A stretch of DNA of 64,000 nt from an uncultured Gammaproteobacteria bacterium (GTDB lineage Bacteria; Pseudomonadota; Gammaproteobacteria; Pseudomonadales; Pseudohongiellaceae), in NCBI GenBank assembly GCA_937898685.1, contig CALEJT010000078.1, positions 4,918 to 68,917 of the forward strand, in the 5' to 3' direction. This document shows positions 52,160 to 60,079 of this stretch, piece by piece. Position numbers and translations under genes: made by a program. Below the pieces are notes generated by a model that was not told the origin of the DNA, searched no databases, and was given only the letters and a program-made list of their open reading frames with translations. The stretch's first letter is position 1, and every line of letters starts with the position of its first letter.

Positions 52160-53083
52160 TCAGTCGTAACCGAGACTCTTGAGCGCACGCTCGTCATCGG
52201 ACCAGCCGCGCTTCACCTTCACCCACAAGCGCAGCATGACCTTGCAATCGAACAAGCGTTCCATGTCACGGCGCGCCTCGGTGCCGATCAGTTTGAGGCG
52301 ATTGCCGCCCTCCCCGATCAACATCTTCTTCTGCGATTCCTTCTCGACGTAGATCACGGCACCGATGCGATGCAGGTTGCCTTCGACACGATATTCCTCG
52401 ATCTCCACCGCCACTTCGTACGGCAGTTCGTCGCCCATCTGTCGCGTGATCTTCTCGCGCACGTATTCGGCGGCGAGATAGCGCGCGCTCTTGTCGGTCA
52501 GTTGGTCTTCGGGGAAGTACCAGGGATTTTCCGGCAGGTGCTGCACGATGGCGCGTTCGAGTTCATCGGTGAACTGTTGCCGCAGCGCGGAGACCGGCAC
52601 GATCGCCGCAAACTGTTGCGCCGCCTCCCCCATCTCGGCGATGAAGGGCAGGATGGCGTCACGATCGGGTAGTTCGTCGATCTTGTTGATGACGAGCAGT
52701 GTCGGCACCCGCGCCTTGCGTACTTCTTCCAGCAGCGCGAGGTCTTCCTCCAGCCAATGCAAACGATCGATCAGAAACAGCACCACGTCGACGTCCGCCA
52801 ACACGCTGCTGATCGTCTTGACCATGTACTGGTTGATGGCCTTCTTGAAACCGCGGTGATAGCCGGGCGTGTCGACGAAGACGATCTGGTCGTTGCCCAG
52901 CGTCTTGATGCCGAGCAGGCGCTGACGCGTGGTCTGCGGCTTACGCGAAGTGATGCTGACTTTCTGGCCGATGAGATGGTTGAGCAGCGTGGACTTGCCG
53001 ACATTGGGGCGACCCACGAGCGCCACCATGCCACAACGGGTGGGCGTGCTCGCCTCGGCCTCGGGTACTGCGTCGTCTGTCAT
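52160..53083 (-). CDS. era: GTPase Era
   Basis: A 307-residue GTPase for 30S maturation. It has the P-loop VGRPNVGKSTLLNHL, switch DTPGYH, NKIDEL, and a C-terminal KH domain with GEGGNRLKLIGTEARRDMERLF. The start ATG 53083 adds a short acidic N-terminus; the length is normal (E. coli 301). It lies between rnc and recO. Confidence 0.98.
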   Translation of the reverse strand: MTDDAVPEAEASTPTRCGMVALVGRPNVGKSTLLNHLIGQKVSITSRKPQTTRQRLLGIKTLGNDQIVFVDTPGYHRGFKKAINQYMVKTISSVLADVDVVLFLIDRLHWLEEDLALLEEVRKARVPTLLVINKIDELPDRDAILPFIAEMGEAAQQFAAIVPVSALRQQFTDELERAIVQHLPENPWYFPEDQLTDKSARYLAAEYVREKITRQMGDELPYEVAVEIEEYRVEGNLHRIGAVIYVEKESQKKMLIGEGGNRLKLIGTEARRDMERLFDCKVMLRLWVKVKRGWSDDERALKSLGYD

Positions 53084-53131
53084 AGAGAAGTCTCGGATTC
53101 GATGGGTTCAGCTCGCGTGACTACGCGGTTC

Positions 53132-53803
53132 TCAACCATCGCCGACTCCAAGCGTGGTGAGCACCATCTGCGCGGCGCGCTGTTCGGCTTCCTTGCGACT
53201 GCTGCCGCTGCCGCTTTCCGGATCGCGCAGGAGCACGACCTTGCAATCCACATAGAAACGTTGCAGGTGATCCTTACCGACGATCTCGCGGATGCTGTAA
53301 ACCGGCAAGGGCAGTTTACGCGCCTGCAGATATTCCTGCAGACGGGTCTTGGCGTCCTTGCTGTTCGACTGCGGACCGTAGGTAGCGAGACGCGGCTGGA
53401 ACCACTCCCGCACACGCGCCACGCACAGCTCGAAACCGCCATCGAGGTAGAGCGCACTCACCAGCGCTTCGAAGGCGTCCGCCAGAATGGAGTCGCGATT
53501 GGCGCCACCGGATTTGAGTTCACCCATGCCGAGGCTCAGGTACTGACCCAGTTCGAGACTACGCGCCAGTTCCGCCAGGGTAGCCTGTTGCACGAGGCTC
53601 GCGCGCATGCGGCTGAGTTCACCTTCGCTGGCTTCGGGATAGGTTTCGAACAGCAGCTGGGAAATGATCATGCCCAGCACGGCATCGCCGAGAAATTCGA
53701 GGCGCTCGTTGTTGTCCTTGCCGGCGCTGCAGTGACGCAGGGCGCGTTGCAGCAGTTCCTTGTCGCGGAACTCATAGGATAGTTTGGTGTAGAGACCGTC
53801 CAC
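53132..53803 (-). CDS. rnc: Ribonuclease III
   Basis: A 223-residue double-strand RNase processing rRNA and regulatory RNAs. The catalytic signature NERLEFLGDAVLGMI and the second acidic site (DSILADAFEALVSALYLD) are present. A C-terminal dsRBD with DAKTRLQEYLQ and GSSRKEAEQRAAQMVL follows. It lies 19 bases after lepB. Confidence 0.98.
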   Translation of the reverse strand: MDGLYTKLSYEFRDKELLQRALRHCSAGKDNNERLEFLGDAVLGMIISQLLFETYPEASEGELSRMRASLVQQATLAELARSLELGQYLSLGMGELKSGGANRDSILADAFEALVSALYLDGGFELCVARVREWFQPRLATYGPQSNSKDAKTRLQEYLQARKLPLPVYSIREIVGKDHLQRFYVDCKVVLLRDPESGSGSSRKEAEQRAAQMVLTTLGVGDG

Positions 53804-53822
53804 GGTGAGATCGACTCCGCCT

Positions 53823-54755
53823 TCAGGGATTTTGGATCAGGCGGTTCTGGGAGAAGGTCGGCAGCGTGAGGCCGGGTTCCTTGTGCATCCATACCGCCAC
53901 CGCCTTGCCGACGATGTTCTTCTCGGGCACCGGGCCCCACTCGCGACTGTCGCTACTGTTGTCACGGTTGTCGCCCATCATGAAGTAGTGGCCTTCCGGA
54001 ATGATCGCACCTTCTGGCTGCAGCCAGTCGAAGCTGCGCGGCAGGAAGTTGCGCGAAGGAATGGTGTAGATGTCGTGCACGAGGCCGTTGACGGTCTCCT
54101 TCGACAGCATGACGCCAGGCTCACCGGTCGGGCCCACCAGCTCCTGCTCCAGCGGTTCGCCGTTGATGTAGATGGTCTTGTTCTTGTATTGGATGTGATC
54201 GCCGGGCAGGCCGATCACTCGCTTGATGAAGTAATGCGGATCATGCGGTGGGATGAACACCATCACGTCGCCACGCTGGGGCTCACCGACGGGCAGGATC
54301 TTGGTGCCGACCACGGGCAGACGCAGACCATAGGCGAATTTGTTCACGACGATGAAGTCACCCACGTTCAGCGTGGGGATCATCGAACCCGAGGGAATCT
54401 GGAACGGCTCGAACAAAAACGAGCGCAGGATCAGTACCGCGAACAGAATCGGGAAGAACGACTTGGCGTACTCGACGGGTGCGGGATCGCGATAGAGCGA
54501 CACCGCCTGACGGAACACGGCCTGTTTCGTCACATCAGTCTCTTGGGCACTGGCGGCCGCCTTCTTGGTCGGCTTACCGTCGGCACCGAGCGTATCGAGA
54601 TAGGCTTCGAAGGATTCGATACTGGTGTTGTTGCGCTTCAGATATTCCTCGGTGCGTTCCTGACGCGGACGGCGCCACCACAGGTTGTCGGCAAGCCAGA
54701 TCAGGCCGCTCACCAGTGAGAGCAGGACCAGCACCAAGGAAAAATCTATGTTCAT
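53823..54755 (-). CDS. lepB: Signal peptidase I
   Basis: A 310-residue inner-membrane protease that removes signal peptides. Two N-terminal membrane spans (about residues 5-23 and 100-116) are separated by a charged cytoplasmic loop. The catalytic Ser124 is in PSGSMIPTL and Lys178 is in HYFIKRVIGLPGD. The GDNRDNSSDSREWGPVP box is intact. It lies 32 bases after lepA, as usual. Confidence 0.98.
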   Translation of the reverse strand: MNIDFSLVLVLLSLVSGLIWLADNLWWRRPRQERTEEYLKRNNTSIESFEAYLDTLGADGKPTKKAAASAQETDVTKQAVFRQAVSLYRDPAPVEYAKSFFPILFAVLILRSFLFEPFQIPSGSMIPTLNVGDFIVVNKFAYGLRLPVVGTKILPVGEPQRGDVMVFIPPHDPHYFIKRVIGLPGDHIQYKNKTIYINGEPLEQELVGPTGEPGVMLSKETVNGLVHDIYTIPSRNFLPRSFDWLQPEGAIIPEGHYFMMGDNRDNSSDSREWGPVPEKNIVGKAVAVWMHKEPGLTLPTFSQNRLIQNP

Positions 54756-54787
54756 GACTGCCTACGTTCCGTTGTCGAATCGCTTCG

Positions 54788-56587
54788 TTATTTATCCACT
54801 TTGAGGATCGCAAGGAAGGCTTCCTGCGGTACTTCCACGCTGCCCACCTGCTTCATGCGCTTCTTACCGGCCTTCTGCTTCTCCAGCAGCTTCTTCTTAC
54901 GGCTCACGTCACCGCCGTAACATTTGGCCAATACGTTCTTGCGCAGGGCCTTCACGGTGGAACGCGCCACGATCTGCCCGCCGATGGCGGCCTGAATGGC
55001 GACATCATAGAGCTGGCGGGGGATGAGTTCCTGCATTTTCTCCGTGAGAACGCGGCCTTTGGCGTGAGCTTGGTCACGATGCACGATCAACGCGAGCGCA
55101 TCCACCGGATCACCGTTGATCAGAATGTCCAGACGCACCAGCTTCGCGGGCTGGAAGCGCACGAAGTGATAGTCGAGCGAGGCGTAGCCGCGGCTCACCG
55201 ACTTGAGGCGATCGAAGAAGTCGAGCACCACTTCGTTCATGGGTAGTTCGTAGCGCAGCTGCACCTGGTTGCCGACGAACTGCATGTCCTTCTGCACACC
55301 ACGTTTGTCGACACAGAGCGCGATCACGTTGCCGAGATGCTCCTGTGGCACGAGGATGTTGGCTTCGACGATGGGCTCACGCATCTCTTCGATGTTGCCC
55401 ATCGGCGGCAAGCGCGAGGGACTGTCCACCTTCAATACTTCGCCACGCTTGGTGACCACTTCGTACACCACCGTCGGCGCCGAAGTGATGAGATCCAGGT
55501 TGTAGTGACGCTCGAGACGTTCCTGCACGATCTCCATGTGGAGCATGCCGAGGAAGCCACAGCGGAAACCGATGCCGAGCGCGTCGGAATTCTCCGGCTC
55601 GTATTGCAGTGCCGCATCGTTGAGCGTGAGTTTTTCGAGCGCGTCGCGGAAGGCGTCATAGTCGTCTGCCGACACCGGGAAAAGCCCGGCGTAAACCTGA
55701 GGCTGTACGCGTTTGAAACCTGGCAGTGCCGGTACGTCCGGCGTCTTGGCGTGCGTGATGGTATCGCCCACCGGTGCACCCTTGATCTCCTTGATGCCGG
55801 CTTCGATGAAGCCTACTTCTCCGGCCTTCAATTCATCCTTCACCACACGCTTCGGCGTGAAGATGCCGACGTTGTCGACCACGTGCACACGGCCGGTGGA
55901 CTTGGCGATGATCTTGTCGCCACGACGAATGCTGCCGTGACGTACGCGCACCAGCGACACCACACCCAGATAATTGTCGAACCAGGAATCGATGATGAGT
56001 GCCTGCAGGTCGTCTTCGATTTCACCCTGCGGCGCGGGAATCGCTTCGATCAGTTTTTCCAGTACGTCTTCCACGCCCATGCCGCTCTTGGCACTGCAGG
56101 GAACCGCGTCGGTGGCATCGATGCCGATGATCTCTTCGATCTCCTTCTTCACGCGCTCGGGCTCGGCCTGTGGCAGGTCCATCTTGTTGAGCACGGGAAT
56201 CACTTCGAGGCCCTGCTCGATCGCGGTGTAGCAGTTGGCCACCGACTGCGCTTCCACGCCTTGCGCGGCATCGACGATCAGCAGCGCACCTTCACACGCG
56301 GCGAGCGAGCGCGACACTTCGTAGCTGAAGTCGACGTGGCCGGGAGTGTCGATGAAGTTGAGCTGGTAGGTCTTGCCGTCGCGGGCGGTGTAGTTGAGCG
56401 TCACCGACTGCGCCTTGATGGTGATGCCGCGCTCGCGTTCGATGTCCATGGAGTCGAGCACCTGCTCGGACATCTCGCGGTCACTCAGGCCGCCACATAT
56501 TTGAATGAAGCGGTCAGCCAGCGTGGACTTGCCGTGGTCGATGTGGGCAATGATCGAGAAATTGCGGATATGACTGAGGTCGCTCAC
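54788..56587 (-). CDS. lepA: Elongation factor 4 (LepA)
   Basis: A 599-residue translational GTPase, the same length as E. coli LepA. It has AHIDHGKSTLADRF, DTPGHVDFSYEVSRSLAA and NKMDLP. The C-terminal LepA-specific domain carries VLAKCYGGDVSRKKKLLEKQKAGKKRM-type basic sequence. The start MSDLSHIRNFSIIAHID is ATG 56587. It lies downstream of mucD. Confidence 0.98.
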   Translation of the reverse strand: MSDLSHIRNFSIIAHIDHGKSTLADRFIQICGGLSDREMSEQVLDSMDIERERGITIKAQSVTLNYTARDGKTYQLNFIDTPGHVDFSYEVSRSLAACEGALLIVDAAQGVEAQSVANCYTAIEQGLEVIPVLNKMDLPQAEPERVKKEIEEIIGIDATDAVPCSAKSGMGVEDVLEKLIEAIPAPQGEIEDDLQALIIDSWFDNYLGVVSLVRVRHGSIRRGDKIIAKSTGRVHVVDNVGIFTPKRVVKDELKAGEVGFIEAGIKEIKGAPVGDTITHAKTPDVPALPGFKRVQPQVYAGLFPVSADDYDAFRDALEKLTLNDAALQYEPENSDALGIGFRCGFLGMLHMEIVQERLERHYNLDLITSAPTVVYEVVTKRGEVLKVDSPSRLPPMGNIEEMREPIVEANILVPQEHLGNVIALCVDKRGVQKDMQFVGNQVQLRYELPMNEVVLDFFDRLKSVSRGYASLDYHFVRFQPAKLVRLDILINGDPVDALALIVHRDQAHAKGRVLTEKMQELIPRQLYDVAIQAAIGGQIVARSTVKALRKNVLAKCYGGDVSRKKKLLEKQKAGKKRMKQVGSVEVPQEAFLAILKVDK

Positions 56588-56713
56588 GACGGACTGCTAC
56601 CTGGTACTGGATTAAAAAGCGCGCAATGGTACCTGAAAGCCGTTCAGGCGCCAATTACTGGCATTCCGTACCAGCAATTTTTCCAAGAAAAATCAGTTCG
56701 TTGCGAGTTTTTT

Positions 56714-56735
56714 CCCGCGGCCTTGCGACCGCGGG
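56714..56735. other. Seven-bp hairpin between lepA and mucD
   Basis: CCCGCGG and CCGCGGG flank an eight-base loop, eight bases past the mucD stop. In the mucD direction it is followed by AAAAAA rather than T residues, so it does not read as a standard terminator. The 155-base spacer contains nothing else I recognise. Confidence 0.35.
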
Positions 56736-56742
56736 TTCCACG

Positions 56743-58146
56743 CTATTCACTGATACGGATCGTGAAGAAGGTCTGCGCGGTGCCACGTGCGACGAGCACG
56801 GGCAAGGCGCGGTTGGCGGGCAAGGTTTCGGCCAGCGCGTCCACGTCCTCCTGGGAACCGACGGGTTCGTTGTTGAGCGTGATGATCACGTCACCGGTCC
56901 GCAGACGTGCTTCCTCTGCCGGACCTTCGACCTCATCCACGACCACCGCTTCATCGACACCGAGGTCGGCCAATAGCTCTGCCTCGGCCGGCACCACTTT
57001 CAGACCGAGGCGGTTGACCGGGCCAGGTGCCGCTGGCGTGCTGGCGATCTGCTCGTCTTCGCGCAGACCGATGGTGAGTTGGAGCTGCTGCGGCTCGCCG
57101 TTGCGGATGATGTCCACACGCACCGTGGACTCGGGCGCCACGAGACCGACGTAGTACGGAAGGTCTGCCCCTTTGCGGATCTGATGGTTGTCGAGCGCGA
57201 CGATGACGTCACCGACCTGGATGCCGGCCTTCTGCGCCGGGCTGTCGGGAATGACACGGTTGATCAGCGCACCACGCGGCGTATCGAGACGGAAGGCTTC
57301 GGACTTGCTCTGACTGACGTCTTCGTAACCGACGCCGAGCCAGCCGCGACGCACGGTGCCGGTTTCACGCAGCTGCCCCACCACGTTTTTGGCCACGTCC
57401 ACCGGTATGGCGAACGACAGACCGATGGAGCCGCCGTTGCTGGTGAAGATCTGTGAGTTGATGCCAACGACTTCGCCACGCAGGTTGAAGAGCGGACCGC
57501 CGGAGTGACCGGGGTTGATGGCCACGTCGGTCTGAATGAACGACACGTACTGACCTTCGGTGGATGGCAGACTGCGCCCCATGTAGCTCACGATGCCGGC
57601 CGCTACCGAGTAGTCGAGACCGAAGGGAGAGCCGATCGCCAACACCCACTCTCCCACTTTCAACTTGCTGGAATCGCCGAGCTTGACGGCCTTGGGCAAA
57701 CGCGTGCCTTCGATCTTGAGCAGGGCAAGATCGGAAGGTGCATCGGAACCGACGACGGTGGCTTTGAACTCACGCTGATCGTTGAGCCTGATGGTGATTT
57801 CGTCGGCATCGGCGATGACGTGATGGTTGGTGACGATGTAGCCGCTGGAATCGATGATGAAGCCGGAGCCGGTGGCAGAAGGTTGCCGATCTTCCGGTGA
57901 GGGTAGACGAAGGTTCGGAGGCGTGCCGTCACGGTAGAGATAGCGCAACAGTTCCTCGAGCGTTTCACGTTCGCGCCGCTCGTCTTCCGAGATCTTCTGC
58001 GTGGTACTCACATTGACGATGGCGTCGGCATTGTCTTCGACCAGCTTGGTGAAGTCGGGCAGGTTCTGAGCAACAACGATGTTGCAGAAGCTCAGCGTCA
58101 GCACCACTGCTCCCAGCCTGAGGCCAGCGAGAAAACGATTGCTCAT
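56743..58146 (-). CDS. mucD: Periplasmic HtrA-family protease MucD/DegP-like
   Basis: A 467-residue serine protease-chaperone acting on misfolded envelope proteins. Signal peptide about 1-26. The trypsin-like domain has His109 (VTNHHV), Asp139 (SDLALL) and Ser215. Two PDZ domains follow (about residues 255-350 and 370-460). The usual GNSGG around the serine reads GHSGG here (INPGHSGGPL, residues 211-218), confirmed in the codons. The start ATG 58146 follows GGAGTGA; the frame extends 52 codons upstream, which is rejected. It lies downstream of rseA without rseB between. Confidence 0.94.
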   Translation of the reverse strand: MSNRFLAGLRLGAVVLTLSFCNIVVAQNLPDFTKLVEDNADAIVNVSTTQKISEDERRERETLEELLRYLYRDGTPPNLRLPSPEDRQPSATGSGFIIDSSGYIVTNHHVIADADEITIRLNDQREFKATVVGSDAPSDLALLKIEGTRLPKAVKLGDSSKLKVGEWVLAIGSPFGLDYSVAAGIVSYMGRSLPSTEGQYVSFIQTDVAINPGHSGGPLFNLRGEVVGINSQIFTSNGGSIGLSFAIPVDVAKNVVGQLRETGTVRRGWLGVGYEDVSQSKSEAFRLDTPRGALINRVIPDSPAQKAGIQVGDVIVALDNHQIRKGADLPYYVGLVAPESTVRVDIIRNGEPQQLQLTIGLREDEQIASTPAAPGPVNRLGLKVVPAEAELLADLGVDEAVVVDEVEGPAEEARLRTGDVIITLNNEPVGSQEDVDALAETLPANRALPVLVARGTAQTFFTIRISE

Positions 58147-58450
58147 GAAAGAGTCACTCCGGGTTGAACTGTTACCGCGGAGCGAAACTCCGTGGCGGGA
58201 AAAAACTGTGGCGCTCGTGCGCACTGCCTCTGCTGACGACGACCAGCTTCGTGGGCGGGAAAAGATCGAGACGCAAACCGCATGGAAAAGCTGGAATGCC
58301 AAGGCCGATGAAGCGGCATTCTAGCAACCTTGTCGAAGACGAGTCCAAAATGCTGCGTGAAATTCGCGCGGAATTTCTGCGCCAAAAAGCACACCGCCCC
58401 GTAAACGGGGCGGTGTTTTTTCAACGCAGGAATCAAAAGGGGAAAATGAC
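58147..58450. other. Spacer where rseB (mucB) would be expected
   Basis: These 304 bases contain no rseB-like gene. On the minus strand they hold a hairpin CGGAG/CTCCG near 58180-58195, in the likely mucD leader, and a strong terminator at 58391-58421. No fragment of RseB sequence is evident in either strand. Confidence 0.6.
58391..58421. terminator. Strong bidirectional terminator after rseA
   Basis: ACACCGCCCC pairs with GGGGCGGTGT around GTAAAC. A T-tract follows on the plus strand, and GCTTTTTGG follows on the minus strand. It sits 30 bases after the rseA stop, so rpoE-rseA is probably transcribed separately from mucD. Confidence 0.85.
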
Positions 58451-59095
58451 TCAGGGTTGTTGCTCGAGTGTGGGTGGAGGGGTGAGCTCCTCACCCTGCA
58501 AATCGAGTTCAAGAATCAACGGTGCCGGCGGCATCGATTGCTGCAGATTGCTGCGCGGTGTGGACGAGAACTGGTAGACGTGCTGCTGCAAACGCGTGCG
58601 GGCGGCGCTGTCCAACTGCGTATTCACCGTACGCTCGAGCCCCGAAGGATTGTATTCCCCCACGAATACCGGCTGACCATTGCCACCGTTCTGGTCGAGC
58701 TCGAGCTTGCTCACACCGACCAGGGCACAGACGGCCACCGACGCCGCGATGGCACCCTGCCCCATGAGGCGTAGAACCTTCTTGCTCCAACGGCTTTCGC
58801 CCTGACGGCTCGGCACGGGCTCGTCGGCCAGTGCGGCGTCGATACCCGGCAGAAGGTCGACCTCGGCACGGACGGGCGTGGTCTCGTGCAGAAGCGCCTG
58901 AATCAACTGATAGCGCTTCCACGTGGCCAACAATTCGGGCTGCTCGGGCAAACGACGAACCAAGCGGCGAATTTCCAGTTCGCTGGCTTCGTCGTCCATG
59001 AGCGCGGACAGAGCCTCGCGGTCGGCCAGGTGGGCCTGCTCCCGCAATTCGCTGACCGTAACACCATGCGTATTACCGGCTTTGCTGCTATTCAT
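58451..59095 (-). CDS. rseA: Anti-sigma-E factor RseA (MucA)
   Basis: A 214-residue single-span inner-membrane protein that binds and inhibits RpoE. The cytoplasmic anti-sigma domain (about residues 20-100) shows LSALMDDEASELEIRRLVRR and the WKRYQLIQALLH helix. The membrane helix is at about 109-129 (GAIAASVAVCALVGVSK). The periplasmic part is Gln/Pro-rich and lacks an obvious MucA-like ending. It follows rpoE after 206 bases with no recognisable gene. Confidence 0.9.
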   Translation of the reverse strand: MNSSKAGNTHGVTVSELREQAHLADREALSALMDDEASELEIRRLVRRLPEQPELLATWKRYQLIQALLHETTPVRAEVDLLPGIDAALADEPVPSRQGESRWSKKVLRLMGQGAIAASVAVCALVGVSKLELDQNGGNGQPVFVGEYNPSGLERTVNTQLDSAARTRLQQHVYQFSSTPRSNLQQSMPPAPLILELDLQGEELTPPPTLEQQP

Positions 59096-59301
59096 AACTT
59101 GTTGATTTACCTCGGTTAGTCCACCTCAACCCTGGCAGATGTGGGTGCTTTTGGCGCCCTACTGCAAGGCTCCGTCTCCGGCTTCCCTGTATGGACAGTT
59201 GGGACGCCGAAAAATTCCGTAAACCATCGACTTTATTTGTATGCACTTTGCCATCCGCATCACAGTTCCACGCACCAGCTCATCCGCAACGGTCTTCCCT
59301 C

Positions 59302-59889
59302 TTATTTATCCAGCAGCGGCCGGATCTTGGCATCGATGGCCTCCCTGGCCCGGAAGATGCGTGAGCGCACGGTACCGACCGGGCAGCCCATGATCTCGGT
59401 GATCTCTTCGTAGCTAAGACCATTGAATTCCCGCAGGGTGAAGGCCGTGCGCAGATCCTCCGGCAATTCACTGATGGCGCGATCGATGACTTCCTTGAGC
59501 TCATCACGCGTGCGCTGGGATTCCGGATTCTCGATGTCGGCCATCACGGCCTGAATGTCCTGCTGCTCCGGATCGTCGACGTCGACATCGGTATCCGGCG
59601 GCCGCCGGCCCTTGGAGACCAGGTAGTTGTTGGCGGTATTGATGGCGATGCGGTAGAGCCAGGTGTAGAAAGCGCTGTCGCCTCGGAAATTGCCGAGAGC
59701 CCGATAGGCCTTGATGAAGGCTTCCTGCGCCACGTCCTCGGCTTCGTGCGGATCGCGCACGATGCGCCCGATCAGGCCAAGCAGACGATGCTGATGACGC
59801 AATACCAGCAGGTTGAAGGCTTGTTTCTCTCCCTTGAATACCCGCTCGACGAGCTGCTCATCTGTGTCTTTTTGTCTGTCTGCTGCCAA
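59302..59889 (-). CDS. rpoE: Extracytoplasmic sigma factor RpoE (AlgU)
   Basis: A 195-residue ECF sigma factor. It has region 2 (AEDVAQEAFIKAYRALGNFRGDSAF, TWLYRIAINTANNYL) and region 4 (LPEDLRTAFTLREFNGLSYEEI, VGTVRSRIFRAREAI), very close to Pseudomonas AlgU. The start is TTG 59889, since a stop closes the frame six codons upstream and no ATG is available. It is divergent from nadB, as in Pseudomonas. A sigma-E-like promoter lies upstream. Confidence 0.96.
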   Translation of the reverse strand: MAADRQKDTDEQLVERVFKGEKQAFNLLVLRHQHRLLGLIGRIVRDPHEAEDVAQEAFIKAYRALGNFRGDSAFYTWLYRIAINTANNYLVSKGRRPPDTDVDVDDPEQQDIQAVMADIENPESQRTRDELKEVIDRAISELPEDLRTAFTLREFNGLSYEEITEIMGCPVGTVRSRIFRAREAIDAKIRPLLDK

Positions 59890-59944
59890 AGTCGTCCAAT
59901 CCGCTTACTTGCCTCCGAGCACCGCACCAGCGGCGCATCGCTCC

Positions 59945-59973
59945 TGAGACAGTCGCCCCAGGGCGAAAGTTTC
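59945..59973 (-). promoter_or_regulatory. Sigma-E-type autoregulatory promoter of rpoE
   Basis: On the minus strand GAAACTT (59973-59967), a 17-base spacer, and TCTCA (59949-59945) fit the known AlgU/RpoE consensus (GAACTT, 16-17 bases, TCtgA). It lies 56 bases upstream of the rpoE start. The match is inferred by eye. Confidence 0.6.
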
Positions 59974-60047
59974 GACGATTGTAGCCTAACGCCGCCCGAG
60001 GGCCATGGCTTACTCGGGGCGGGGCTTCCGTGGCGAGCTCAACAGAG

Positions 60048-60053
60048 TAGAAT
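60048..60053 (+). promoter_or_regulatory. -10 box candidate of nadB
   Basis: TAGAAT, five of six to consensus, 27 bases before the nadB start. The -35 region (CTTCCG) is weak. Confidence 0.3.
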
Positions 60054-60079
60054 CGCGCCCTTTCCAGCAGGACTGCACC

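Noticed and set aside
56714..56735. Terminator of mucD
   Set aside because: The hairpin is followed by A residues in the mucD direction, so it was kept only as an unassigned hairpin.
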